Part shown: one piece after another, positions 1 through 7,391 of the stretch
How positions within the stretch are numbered: position 1 is the stretch's first letter
Layout: every line of letters begins with the position of its first letter
Source of the DNA: a virus
Direction: 5' to 3' (one strand)
IMG/VR virus record: IMGVR_UViG_3300035698_015990
Span: 1 to 27,278 of that record
Length of the DNA stretch: 27,278 nucleotides
Notes under the pieces: generated by a model
Databases searched by the model: none
Told to the model about the DNA's origin: nothing
What the model saw: the letters and a program-made list of their open reading frames with translations, nothing else
Made by a program: the position numbers and the translations under genes

Positions 1-1
1 T

Positions 2-115
2 GTTAGTCCTCAAGATGACCCACCAGAGAGTGAATTAGTTCAAGTTGTAGATAGTTATGAACATCTAATCACGGATGTTGATTGTATTTATCTAATCAAA
101 AACGCTGTAGCGTAA
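2..115 (+). CDS. C-terminal end of probable major capsid protein (partial)
   Basis: An open frame enters from the left edge and ends at TAA 113-115, leaving 37 residues, including SYEHLITDVDCIYLIKNAVA. A short tail of this type, with a tyrosine, valine and aspartate pattern ending in YLIKxAV, is what I would expect at the end of a phage coat protein. Its place directly before connector and tail genes supports that. The identification is inference: the conserved body of the protein lies outside the window. An AGGAG-like site for the next gene follows immediately. Confidence 0.45.
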   Translation, partial: VSPQDDPPESELVQVVDSYEHLITDVDCIYLIKNAVA

Positions 116-125
116 AGGAGATATT

Positions 126-782
126 ATGAGAAATTTATTTATTCTGATACTTCTTTTTGCTCTATGTTCTTTTGGTAAGGTTTACGACAGAAATTTTGGT
201 AGAGATTTAAAACTCCCTACTCAACAACTTCTAGAAAAAATTACTGTAAGCTCACCAGCAACCGCAAGCACAACTTATATTTTAAGTAGCAATGACGGTG
301 ATACAACTGGTGTTCTAACAACAGTATCAACATTTAGTGCAGCGGTAGACGTTGCTAGGGCTCTTATTGTAACTCCCGTTTCCACAACCGCTGACGTTGC
401 GGCTGGGAGCGTGGTTGTCACTGGAACAAATGTTCATGGTGATACAATAACAGAATCCCTAGTAGTTACTGCTAACCAATCAACTGCAACAACTGGAACA
501 AAAGCATTTAAGACCGTTACCTCTGTTGTTTTTCCTATTGAAGATTCACCATATACAGCACAATGGGATCTTGGAATTACTGACAAGCTTGGTCTTGATG
601 GATGCCTAGCCCAAACAGGTGATTTAGCATGGACAACTGCCGATGGTACTTATGAGGGTACTAGAGCAAGCTGTGTTATTGATGTTGATGAAGTTGAGAA
701 AAATGTTTGTGACCCAAGCACCGCCGCTGATGGATCAAAAGATTTTATCTTTTATTTCCTTCAGAATTTTAGATGTAAATAA
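126..782 (+). CDS. Phage structural protein with N-terminal signal peptide
   Basis: This 218-residue protein has a Thr/Ser/Val-rich beta-type body. The segment at about 105-140, with GDTITESLVV followed by TGTKAFKTVTSVVFP and later DKLGL, matches a pattern recurring in head-proximal virion proteins of many phages. The N-terminus (MRNLFILILLFALCSFG) is a typical Sec signal: one charge, a hydrophobic core and a small-residue end. That is odd for a protein expected to assemble into virions in the cytoplasm. The start follows AAAGGAG with good spacing. Two C-terminal cysteines (in NVCDP and FRCK) could form a disulfide if it is exported. The exact role is unknown; decoration or surface protein are options. 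Confidence 0.7.
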   Translation: MRNLFILILLFALCSFGKVYDRNFGRDLKLPTQQLLEKITVSSPATASTTYILSSNDGDTTGVLTTVSTFSAAVDVARALIVTPVSTTADVAAGSVVVTGTNVHGDTITESLVVTANQSTATTGTKAFKTVTSVVFPIEDSPYTAQWDLGITDKLGLDGCLAQTGDLAWTTADGTYEGTRASCVIDVDEVEKNVCDPSTAADGSKDFIFYFLQNFRCK

Positions 783-792
783 GGAGTAATAA

Positions 793-957
793 ATGTACGT
801 AGTAAAAAATAATTTCAAAAACGGCGAAGGTTCTTTTAAAAAAGGTACTGAATATAAAGGCACTGAATTTAAAATGCTTTTAAAAGAAGGTCTTATTGAA
901 GAAGTGAAAGCTGTTAAGAAAAACAATTTTAAAAAAGATGTAGAAGTAAAAAAATAA
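793..957 (+). CDS. Small lysine-rich hypothetical protein (54 aa)
   Basis: The ATG follows TAAGGAG with ideal spacing and opens a 54-codon frame beginning MYVVKNNFKNGEG and ending in lysine-rich VEVKK. It contains a short internal echo, KGTEYKGTEFK. The sequence resembles the small proteins often found between capsid and connector genes, with a KG(T)EY motif like compact SH3-type head-associated proteins, but I cannot name a family. It lies in the same operon as the capsid and connector genes, so a structural or assembly role is likely. Confidence 0.7.
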   Translation: MYVVKNNFKNGEGSFKKGTEYKGTEFKMLLKEGLIEEVKAVKKNNFKKDVEVKK

Positions 958-968
958 AATAAAACCCA

Positions 969-996
969 TGAGGGGGGGGGTTATCCTCCTCCTCAC
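969..996 (+). promoter_or_regulatory. G9 tract in a G:C/G:U hairpin between head genes
   Basis: Nine consecutive G (972-980) face CCTCCTCC (985-992) across a TTAT loop. The stem uses G:C pairs with regular G:U wobbles. No U-run follows, so it is not a standard terminator. It sits just upstream of the GAGG ribosome site for the connector gene at 1009, so it could be an mRNA processing or stabilising hairpin, or could modulate translation. Confidence 0.5.
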
Positions 997-1008
997 CTTG
1001 AGGTATTC

Positions 1009-1476
1009 ATGGCATACGCTGTAATTGCAGATATACAAAGCGAATTTAAAAATCAGACGTTTGATGCAAGTTCCCAAGTTACCGCCACAGAGGTAACGGA
1101 ATTTATAACTCAAACGGATAACCATATAGACTCTGAACTGGGCCAAATATATGAAACTCCAATAACAAACGCAACAGATATTTCAGTATTGAAAACGATT
1201 TGTATTTGGTTTGTAAAGCATAGAGTCGAAGGAATTTTAAAGTTAAAATCAGGCGAGAAGCTTGATAGTGAAGATCAATATAATTTAGAACTAAAGGCAC
1301 AAAAAAGACTAGACAAGATAATTGATAAAAAACTACTTAAAAACTCAACTCGTATAAGCACTAATAACTCAGGCATAGAGGACTTCAATAACGCTAATGA
1401 TGTTAATTCAGAGTTTGATATTACGAGCGGCGGCAACGCTGATAGTAGTTCAATATCTGATAAAGATTTCTGGTAG
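1009..1476 (+). CDS. Head-tail connector / neck-type protein
   Basis: This 155-residue protein opens with MAYAVIADIQSEF, has a helical middle (EFITQTDNHIDSELGQIY, then LKTICIWFVKHRVEGIL) and a polar, disordered Asn/Ser-rich tail. That layout and length fit the helical head-completion/adaptor families that attach beneath the portal (DUF1320/gp36-like or gp6-like). The family choice is inference from pattern and from position between the capsid gene and tail-completion genes. GAGG precedes the ATG with 5 nt spacing. The next gene starts 2 nt after its stop, indicating translational coupling. Confidence 0.6.
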   Translation: MAYAVIADIQSEFKNQTFDASSQVTATEVTEFITQTDNHIDSELGQIYETPITNATDISVLKTICIWFVKHRVEGILKLKSGEKLDSEDQYNLELKAQKRLDKIIDKKLLKNSTRISTNNSGIEDFNNANDVNSEFDITSGGNADSSSISDKDFW

Positions 1477-1478
1477 AC

Positions 1479-2006
1479 ATGGCTGGTGGATTTGTTTCTT
1501 ATTCTATAGATAATGATAAGAGGTTCCAAAGGGCTTTAAATAAATCAGCTAGACTTTTAAACACGTTAAAGGTTCCATTAAAATTAATATCAGCTGATTT
1601 TTATAAAAGCGAGAGAGCTATATTTAATCTTGGAAGTGCTGGGGCTTATCCTGATTTTAAAAACGAGGACTCAAGAGAATCAAAAGAAAGGGCTGTTGGT
1701 TTTACATACCCTCTATTAGTAAGGACTGGGGCGCTTATGCGATCAGTTACAAACCCAAAAGACACAAAAGCAGTCAATATAATAGGAAATTTCAGCATAG
1801 AAATAGGAACGAAAGTTGAATCATCAAAGGGTTATCCCTACGCCGCAGTACACCAATTTGGTTCCAAAAATACAAAAATGAGAAAATTTTTATTCATTGG
1901 TCCTGAATCAACCTTTGCAACGAGCGAGCAAAAAGGTAGACTTAACAGGTGGACTAAAATTTTAGAAACATATGTTTCAAAGAAACTTAGACAGGGGCTA
2001 GCATAA
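1479..2006 (+). CDS. Phage virion morphogenesis / tail completion protein (gpG/HK97 gp10-like)
   Basis: In this 175-residue protein the strongest signals are YPLLVRTGALMRSVT (about residues 78-92) and YAAVHQFGS (about 121-129). These are hallmarks of the phage virion morphogenesis (Phage_tail_S / gp10-like) families that complete the neck or tail end and allow head-tail joining. The basic N-terminal helix and Lys/Arg-rich C-terminal helix fit the family, and the length is usual. It overlaps the next gene by 1 nt (TAATG) and lies between the connector and the terminator-like gene, exactly where this function is encoded in siphoviruses and Mu-like phages. Confidence 0.8.
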   Translation: MAGGFVSYSIDNDKRFQRALNKSARLLNTLKVPLKLISADFYKSERAIFNLGSAGAYPDFKNEDSRESKERAVGFTYPLLVRTGALMRSVTNPKDTKAVNIIGNFSIEIGTKVESSKGYPYAAVHQFGSKNTKMRKFLFIGPESTFATSEQKGRLNRWTKILETYVSKKLRQGLA

Positions 2007-2476
2007 TGGTTGGATGGAATATAGAATTTTTTCTCGATAAGCTTAGAGATTATTTGAAAACTAACTTAAATACTAAAATAGCAGAATTAAATACGCATTA
2101 TGGGGACACTATTTTAAATTCAATCAGTGATAGCGCGTATGTAATGCAGTTTTTAGACGACGTCCCGAACTATGATCCATTCATAGTTATGGGAGCCGTC
2201 GACCCAGTAACAGTGGATAGCAACGGGCCTGATTCGGTTCAACAATACACTATTGACATTCTTATATTCTTTGAGGAGAACGGATCCTCAAATGATTATA
2301 AAAGAGCGTGGAGATACCAGCAAGCGCTCAAAGAGATTCTTCAGGACGGATGGAGAAAAGTTTATCGTCCTGTAAAAATTGAACTTAGTAGTTTAACGCC
2401 CGTAACGGTTGCTCTAAAAATAGAGTCTCAGCAACAACGTGTTGTGGGGGTTAGTCTAGAAGTCAATTTAACTTAA
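2006..2476 (+). CDS. Probable tail terminator / tail completion protein
   Basis: This 156-residue protein starts with an amphipathic helix (FFLDKLRDYLKTNL). A beta-rich body follows, containing YTIDILIFFEENGSSNDYKRAWRY, then a helix (QQALKEIL) and C-terminal strands ending VVGVSLEVNL. This alpha-beta layout, with a long helix packed on a sheet and an aromatic helix, resembles minor tail proteins that cap the tail tube next to the head. I see no diagnostic motif, so the name rests mainly on gene order: after the gp10-like gene, before the tail tube. Start ATG overlaps the previous stop. Confidence 0.55.
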   Translation: MVGWNIEFFLDKLRDYLKTNLNTKIAELNTHYGDTILNSISDSAYVMQFLDDVPNYDPFIVMGAVDPVTVDSNGPDSVQQYTIDILIFFEENGSSNDYKRAWRYQQALKEILQDGWRKVYRPVKIELSSLTPVTVALKIESQQQRVVGVSLEVNLT

Positions 2477-2489
2477 TTGGAGGAAACAC

Positions 2490-3383
2490 ATGTCAGGATT
2501 AACAAAACCAAGGTCAATTTTTGGAATACATGAAGCGACCTTTTATAGAAGAAATAACAGAGTACCCTATGGAATGATTAGAGTTCTAGGTGGATCTGAA
2601 TTAGTAACAACAGGCGAACTAATAAAGCTTGAAGGTGGAAGTTTTAATTACGCATGGGATGTTGAAGACGGAAAGCAGACCGCAGAGCTTACTATTAAAA
2701 GCAGAGAATACCCACCATTTCTTTATGAATTATTTTTAGGAAAAGCTCCGACTGAAGTAACTTCAGCGGTAACTGCTGGAACAATTATTGCCCCTGCAAA
2801 TGTTCTAAATGCATCTGTTATCGACGCATCAACAGGAATTGCAACCGTAACAGTTACTACAGACAAAGAAACTGATCTAAAATTTACAAAATATGTTATA
2901 ATCGCAATATCAGCCAGCACTGTAAATCTCTATGGTTATTCAGATCAAGATTTTAACAGGGGCGTTGATGTAGATTTCCAAGACGACACACTGGAACTTC
3001 TTGCCGCTGATTTATCAATTACATCAGGATCCGCGACAGCAATTGCAAGCTATGGCTTGGATTTAACTGGTGGATCTGGAACTATTGGACTGACTGTTGG
3101 TGATACGGCAGTATTTGAAGTGCTCCCACCGACTACAAGATCTTTTTCAGTAAAAATCGGGGCTCCGAATGATAGGACTCCTGAATTTGGTGCATATTTA
3201 AATGCGGAAGTAAAGGGTGACGATAGAATGTATGTCGTTGATTGTTACAGATGCAGAGCAAGCGGGATGCCTATTTCAATGAGTGAGAAAGCATTTAGTG
3301 AATCAGAAATCAAAGCAGAACTTTTTTATTGTTCTACTAATGGTGGAATTTGTGAAGTAAGAGATGTTTCACCGTCTTCTTAA
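2490..3383 (+). CDS. Major tail tube protein (probable)
   Basis: This 297-residue protein is preceded by a perfect GGAGG and followed by a strong terminator, as expected for a highly expressed tube gene. The N-terminal part (GELIKLEGGSFNYAWDVEDG, then AELTIKSREYPPFLYELFLG) reads as tube-type beta structure. A middle section rich in Thr, Ala and Val (about 85-220) looks like an inserted Ig-like or surface domain. The C-terminal part contains four cysteines (DCYRCR, YCSTNGGIC), unusual for this gene class. Position immediately before the tail chaperones supports the call. No motif is decisive. Confidence 0.65.
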   Translation: MSGLTKPRSIFGIHEATFYRRNNRVPYGMIRVLGGSELVTTGELIKLEGGSFNYAWDVEDGKQTAELTIKSREYPPFLYELFLGKAPTEVTSAVTAGTIIAPANVLNASVIDASTGIATVTVTTDKETDLKFTKYVIIAISASTVNLYGYSDQDFNRGVDVDFQDDTLELLAADLSITSGSATAIASYGLDLTGGSGTIGLTVGDTAVFEVLPPTTRSFSVKIGAPNDRTPEFGAYLNAEVKGDDRMYVVDCYRCRASGMPISMSEKAFSESEIKAELFYCSTNGGICEVRDVSPSS

Positions 3384-3421
3384 TAAATGTGATAGAGTTA
3401 TAAAATTGAATTAAGGTAACT

Positions 3422-3453
3422 AAGGCGGGATAAAACCCGCCTTCTTTTTTATC
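3422..3453 (+). terminator. Rho-independent terminator after tail tube gene
   Basis: An 8-bp perfect stem, AAGGCGGG (3422-3429) with CCCGCCTT (3436-3443), encloses an ATAAAA loop and is followed by a T-rich run (TTCTTTTTTAT). It ends the head-to-tail-tube transcript. The U-run is on the plus strand only, so it probably serves the opposing minus-strand cassette poorly. Confidence 0.9.
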
Positions 3454-3715
3454 TTTTTCTTTTCTGCTCAAAGTATTTGACAATAATTGCAGCGGCTTTT
3501 CCTGCACTGTAATGGCTCACAGCGGCATAGTTTAATGAGGTCTTTAATGTTCTTAGTCTTGCGTCTGGTCTTATGAAAGAGCTTGATTTTATAATACCAT
3601 AAGCGATTGTTACGTGATTGAATGGGACTTTTGTTCTAATAGATATTTTTTTCAGGGTATCTATTTCAACTAATTTTCTACAGTATTCTTTAAAGTTTCT
3701 AAATATTTTTATCAT
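3449..3715 (-). CDS. Small basic protein of unknown function (moron cassette)
   Basis: This 88-residue, strongly basic protein (MIKIFRNFKEYCRKLVE..., ending FEQKRKR) is mostly helical by composition. I do not recognise a family. Its ATG overlaps the stop of the upstream ribbon-helix-helix-like gene by 4 nt (ATGA) and has AAGGAG with good spacing, so the two are co-translated. Both point against the flanking tail genes, the arrangement of a moron or regulatory insert. It might be an effector partner of the upstream DNA-binding protein, a mobilisation accessory protein, or a DNA-binding protein itself. Confidence 0.65.
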   Translation of the reverse strand: MIKIFRNFKEYCRKLVEIDTLKKISIRTKVPFNHVTIAYGIIKSSSFIRPDARLRTLKTSLNYAAVSHYSAGKAAAIIVKYFEQKRKR

Positions 3716-3915
3716 TTTTTTCTCCTTTTTAATTTAAGCTCTTTTATTAAGTCAGTATCATTTTGTTGTCCTGCGGGATTATAACTCAAGCAAGCCTTGC
3801 GAATCCATGCAGATAGTTTATAGCCGTTGACGCTTGCTATTCTTATGAGTTTGTTTTTGTCTTTGATACTCAGTCTTGCTATGATTGTTTTATTCTTTGT
3901 GTCATTTTTCTTCAA
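3712..3915 (-). CDS. Ribbon-helix-helix / MobC-like DNA-binding protein
   Basis: The protein reads TIIARLSIKDKNKLIRIASVNGYKLSAWIRKACL, a short basic strand then two helices, which is the ribbon-helix-helix pattern also seen in MobC-type relaxosome proteins; in 20 residues the core is LSIKDKNKLIRIASVNGYKL. Start choice: an ATG at 3921 lies only one base after GGAGG, whereas the TTG at 3915 has 7 nt spacing, so I prefer TTG, giving 67 residues. It heads a two-gene minus-strand unit with its own promoter facing the tail-gene promoter, suggesting autoregulation or control of the tail operon. Confidence 0.65.
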   Translation of the reverse strand: MKKNDTKNKTIIARLSIKDKNKLIRIASVNGYKLSAWIRKACLSYNPAGQQNDTDLIKELKLKRRKK

Positions 3916-3971
3916 TTGCATCCCTCCAATATCTTTCCATTATCAACCCCTCAAAATGTAATACACTTATT

Positions 3972-3998
3972 ATTATATACAATTGAAATAATATGCAA
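3972..3998 (-). promoter_or_regulatory. Promoter for the minus-strand moron cassette
   Basis: On the minus strand TTGCAT (3998-3993) and a perfect TATAAT (3977-3972) are separated by 15 nt, a little short. It overlaps the rightward promoter below, so the two directions probably compete. Confidence 0.5.
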
Positions 3999-4021
3999 GT
4001 TTTATTATTATTTGTTAAAAT
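3983..4021 (+). promoter_or_regulatory. Promoter for tail chaperone/tape measure operon
   Basis: TTGAAA (3983-3988), 17 nt, TATTAT (4006-4011) is a good sigma70-type promoter. A second reading gives ATGCAA (3993-3998), 17 nt, and the extended -10 TGTTAAAAT (4013-4021). The latter -10 box is identical to the one at 14387-14395. Confidence 0.6.
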
Positions 4022-4042
4022 AAATATAACAGGAGTTAACAC

Positions 4043-4483
4043 ATGTCTAAGAAACTAAGTTCAGTAATACCACCAAAAGCAGAATTTAAATTAAAAGGAA
4101 AGATTTACAAAGTTAAAAATCTAAGTTTAGATGACATTGCATATTTTGAAAAAGAGTATGAAAGTCTTGAAAACTTAATGGCTATCTTTTCAACTGAAGG
4201 TGGTTTTGCAACTAAATTTAAAATAATATACTCTCAGCTAGAAGATAAAAGCGATTTCATCACACAAGAAATTGAGGAAATAAATAGGAATGGAGACAAA
4301 ATTAAAAGAGAAATTTCTGGGCCTGAAATGTTTTGTAGAGCTATTGATTTAGGCAATGTGACAGATCCATTAAATGCTTTTATGGTTGCCTTTGAAAACA
4401 GTATGCCAGAACTTACTAAAGCGCAAGAAGTAGCTGCTAAAAAAAAAGCAATGGCAATGATAAACAAGAAAAAAGCGAATTAG
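4043..4483 (+). CDS. Tail assembly chaperone (lambda gpG-like)
   Basis: This 146-residue protein starts after AGGAG (ACAGGAGTTAACACATG). It is compact: an N-terminal strand region (EFKLKGKIYKVKNLSLDD), a helical middle, and a Lys/Ala-rich C-terminus. Tail assembly chaperones upstream of the tape-measure gene are typically made in two forms by ribosomal frameshifting. The sequence shows exactly that signal at 4441-4447. The unshifted product ends at TAG 4481-4483. The protein should bind the tape measure and recruit tube subunits, and it is absent from the finished virion in characterised relatives. Confidence 0.8.
   Translation: MSKKLSSVIPPKAEFKLKGKIYKVKNLSLDDIAYFEKEYESLENLMAIFSTEGGFATKFKIIYSQLEDKSDFITQEIEEINRNGDKIKREISGPEMFCRAIDLGNVTDPLNAFMVAFENSMPELTKAQEVAAKKKAMAMINKKKAN
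4441..4448 (+). promoter_or_regulatory. Programmed -1 ribosomal frameshift site A AAA AAA G
   Basis: Within a run of nine A (4439-4447), the zero-frame codons read AAA AAA GCA, so A AAA AAA G is a canonical slippery heptamer. A TAA closes the -1 frame just upstream (4438-4440) and that frame is then open to 4755. A second, weaker heptamer, G AAA AAA G, occurs at 4468-4475. Confidence 0.85.
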
Positions 4484-4755
4484 ATTGGGGCTATATTTTT
4501 CATCTACTTGCTTTTCATTACGGATATAAAATAGATGATATTCGTAAAATGACAATTAGGGAGGTTCAGATTTCAACAAATAACATCGCTGAGGAAATAA
4601 AAAATAGTAAGACGTTTGAAGCAAACTTGCATGATAAACCGATAAACTTTCCTAGCGTTGAAGGTGTTGAAGTCGTAGAAAATAGAGAGTTAAGCAAGGA
4701 GCAAAGGGCTGCGATAGATGCAGACAGAGAGAAATTTTTTAGCAAGGGAAAATAA
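4441..4755 (+). CDS. gpT-like extension of the tail chaperone (-1 frameshift product)
   Basis: The -1 frame is open from 4441 to TAA 4753-4755. It encodes about 103 residues that begin with a lysine-rich linker and continue LDWGYIFHLLAFHYGYKIDD, then IRKMTIREV. This is the helical T-domain style seen in gpGT fusions, where it contacts the tape measure. The ATG at 4549 lies inside this domain without a ribosome site, so an independent start there is unlikely. The expected product is a fusion of about 135 chaperone residues plus this domain. The next ATG overlaps its stop by 1 nt. Confidence 0.8.
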   Translation, partial: KKSNGNDKQEKSELDWGYIFHLLAFHYGYKIDDIRKMTIREVQISTNNIAEEIKNSKTFEANLHDKPINFPSVEGVEVVENRELSKEQRAAIDADREKFFSKGK

Positions 4756-6596
4756 TGGGCTCAGATGTAATTATTAAAATTGATGCTAATATGCTAGCTT
4801 TTCAAAAAAAGATGAAAAGCGTACAAGCAAGGGTTAATAAAGTTTCTGCCAATATGAAAAATATTGGTAAAAAAGGTGTTGTTGCTTTTGCTGCATTGAC
4901 CGCTGCGACAGGCGGAGCACTAGCGGCTTTTAGAAGACAAGAGCAAGCTCAGATAAGAACTAACGCAACTTTAAAAGCAACTGGTTTTGCGGCTGGGGTT
5001 ACAGCAAAAGAATTATTTACAATGGCGGCTGGTCTGCAACAAGTTACAACATACGGGGATGAAGCTATAATTGAGGGTCAAAATCTCTTACTTACTTTTA
5101 GAAATATAGGTGAGGACGTTTTCCCAAGAGTTACCGAAACAATGTTAGATATGTCTACCGCTATGGGTACGGACATGAAATCAAGTGCTATACAATTAGG
5201 TAAGGCGCTTAATGATCCAAAAGTAGGTATATCAGCGCTTTCTAGGGTCGGTATAACTTTCACAGATCAACAAAAAGAACAAATAAAAACGATGCAAGAT
5301 ACTGGAAATATAGCTGGTGCACAAAAAATAATTTTGAAAGAATTAGAAATGCAATTCGGTGGAACTGCAAGAGCTGCCGCTGGTGGCACAGGAGCTTTTC
5401 TACAATTAAAAAATACAATTGGTGATCTAGTTGAAGACATTGGAAAGCGTTTAGCACCCGCAGCAATAGCGACATCTAAGAGTATAAAAAAGTTTATTGA
5501 TGAGATTCGTAAAAATAAACCTCTTCTTGATTTTGCAGTAATAGCGCTTAAAATAGCTACTGTCATCGCTGCTGTCGTTGCTGTCATGTTACCATTGGGT
5601 ATAATAATACCACCGATTGTTGCAGCGTTTACAATGTTGGCAGGCGTTGCTGGAACTGTGCTTTTACCTATTATTGGAATTGGATTGGCAATAGCTGGAC
5701 TGCTTGTAATAATGAAAAATCTTTCTGGTGGTTGGGGCGAGCTGTGGTTAAACATAAAAGCAACAACATTCGTAGTTATAGACGCAATGAAAGATGTTTT
5801 AGGAAATTTTGGTAGACTTATAAAAGCAGTTTTCTCTGGTGATCTTGACGGAATAAAGGAAAGCTGGGTCGGTCTTAGAGATGCTTTTTCCTCGCATTTA
5901 GACATAATGGGAAATATAGCAAAAGAAAAAGATGCATTAAAAAAAGCAGATGAACTCGAAACGGAGGAGGTTCATCAAGTAACTAAAAAAGCTTTAAAAG
6001 ATAAACATACCAAAAAAGCTGATACTGATGAACAAAAGAGACAAAAAAAAATAAATAAAGAACTTAAGGCGTGGAACGCTCAAAAGCTTACGGCTGAACA
6101 ACAGCTACAACAGAAAAAAGGCGCAATTATCGCACAGGGCTTTGCTGCTATATCAGCCCTTGCTTCTGAATTTGGAACAAAAGGTTTTATGATAGCCAAG
6201 GCTGCAAATTTAGCACAAGCTTTAATATCTGGATATTTAGCAGTACAGAATGCTTTGGCAAGTGGTCTTTTTCCATATAACATAATTGCAGCCGCAAGTG
6301 TTGGGACTCTCGCAGCGATAAACGTCGCAAAAATAGCATCAGCACAGCCGCCAAAAATGGCTTCTGGTGGTCTTGTAATGCCAACGAGGGGCGGAACAAC
6401 TGCGATAATTGGTGAGGGTGGTAGTCCTGAAGCTGTAATTCCATTAGACGACCCAGAAGCCCAAGAGAAAATCGGCGGTGGAATCGGTGGTGGTGCCCTC
6501 GAAATAGTTCTTTCATTAAAAGATGAGCTCGTTGATTTTGTCGAAGCTGGAATAGTAAAAAATAAAAACTTTAACTTATCTGTGCAGGGGGCGTAA
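4755..6596 (+). CDS. Tail tape measure protein
   Basis: This 613-residue protein sets tail length and is ejected ahead of the DNA. The N-terminal half is helical with repeated Ala/Lys segments (VSANMKNIGKKGVVAFAALT) and the tape-measure-style stretch SSAIQLGKALNDPKVGISAL near residue 140. Hydrophobic segments at about 258-322 (ALKIATVIAAVVAVMLPLGI and following) could insert in the host inner membrane. A charged Lys/Glu coiled region follows (about 395-455). A Gly-rich C-terminal part has SGGLVMPTRGGTTAIIGEGG followed by PEAVIPL, a signature common at the end of tape measures. By the known rule of about 0.15 nm per residue the tail would be roughly 90 nm. Confidence 0.93.
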   Translation: MGSDVIIKIDANMLAFQKKMKSVQARVNKVSANMKNIGKKGVVAFAALTAATGGALAAFRRQEQAQIRTNATLKATGFAAGVTAKELFTMAAGLQQVTTYGDEAIIEGQNLLLTFRNIGEDVFPRVTETMLDMSTAMGTDMKSSAIQLGKALNDPKVGISALSRVGITFTDQQKEQIKTMQDTGNIAGAQKIILKELEMQFGGTARAAAGGTGAFLQLKNTIGDLVEDIGKRLAPAAIATSKSIKKFIDEIRKNKPLLDFAVIALKIATVIAAVVAVMLPLGIIIPPIVAAFTMLAGVAGTVLLPIIGIGLAIAGLLVIMKNLSGGWGELWLNIKATTFVVIDAMKDVLGNFGRLIKAVFSGDLDGIKESWVGLRDAFSSHLDIMGNIAKEKDALKKADELETEEVHQVTKKALKDKHTKKADTDEQKRQKKINKELKAWNAQKLTAEQQLQQKKGAIIAQGFAAISALASEFGTKGFMIAKAANLAQALISGYLAVQNALASGLFPYNIIAAASVGTLAAINVAKIASAQPPKMASGGLVMPTRGGTTAIIGEGGSPEAVIPLDDPEAQEKIGGGIGGGALEIVLSLKDELVDFVEAGIVKNKNFNLSVQGA

Positions 6597-7391
6597 ATGT
6601 CACAAGAGGTAAGATTTTTTGAAAAGAATAAATTAGATATATCAAACCCAGATGTCACATTGACAGCTAGTCAGGGAAATGATTTTGCTGATTTTGTAAG
6701 GAATAGATCAAATAATAGTTCATGGGCAACGGACGGCTCTGTTGATGCGGATAATACAACTTTAGAAATTTACTTTGTTGATGATAGAAATATTGATGAA
6801 ATAATAATGATCTTACATAACTTCAAAGCCTATACAATACAATATTGGAACGGTACAGGATACGTTGATTTTTCAACAGCTATATCTGAAACAGTAAACG
6901 CTGAAGACGTAACAAGATATACTTTTACTTCTGTTGCTACAAGCAAAATAAAACTTACCATTACTGGAACTATAGTTGCTGACGCTGATAAATATTTGGC
7001 TCAATTAATAGCGACAGCAAGCATTGGTGATTTTAATTTATACCCAATAATAAAACCAGAGACAGGTAGAAATAAATCAAAATCTAAAATGCTTTCAGGT
7101 AAACTTGACGTAAGGGAAAGAACGGGAGCTAGAAAAGATAATTTAAAGGTAAAAGTTTCAAGTGATGATGACAGTCTGGAAACAATTGAAGATCTTTTTT
7201 ATTCAAATGAAGGTTTTTTATATTGGCCTTGCGGTGGGGACGAAGACCAATTTAGAAGCGTAAGGATAGGATGGAGGCTAGAGGATATTTACCTTGTCAA
7301 AACTACAAACGAGTATAAACCAGCGTGGTACAAGGGTTTATATCAGTCTGGTTTAATAGTTGACCTTAAGCTAGAAGAAGTAATTGACTAA
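6597..7391 (+). CDS. Distal tail-region structural protein
   Basis: This 264-residue protein is coded directly after the tape measure (TAA then ATG with no gap). Residues about 30-135 form a beta-sandwich-like segment (NSSWATDGSVDADNTTLEIY, FVDDRNIDEIIMIL, YTIQYWNGTGY) that reads like a discoidin/F5-8C-type sugar-binding fold. The C-terminal part (FYSNEGFLYWPCGGDEDQF, IGWRLEDIYLV) resembles tail-tip proteins. Position suggests a distal tail or tail-tip role at the join between tube and hub. The discoidin comparison is inference from pattern; it overlaps the next gene by 1 nt. Confidence 0.6.
   Translation: MSQEVRFFEKNKLDISNPDVTLTASQGNDFADFVRNRSNNSSWATDGSVDADNTTLEIYFVDDRNIDEIIMILHNFKAYTIQYWNGTGYVDFSTAISETVNAEDVTRYTFTSVATSKIKLTITGTIVADADKYLAQLIATASIGDFNLYPIIKPETGRNKSKSKMLSGKLDVRERTGARKDNLKVKVSSDDDSLETIEDLFYSNEGFLYWPCGGDEDQFRSVRIGWRLEDIYLVKTTNEYKPAWYKGLYQSGLIVDLKLEEVID

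Noticed and set aside
4549-4755. Independent gene starting at ATG 4549
   Set aside because: No ribosome site precedes it, and the frame is open back to the slippery site, so it is part of a frameshift product.
5267-5905. Long open frame on the minus strand inside the tape measure gene (212 codons), and similar ones at 6080-6658
   Set aside because: They mirror the low-complexity Ala/Lys coding of the tape measure, have no ribosome site and no recognisable protein features.
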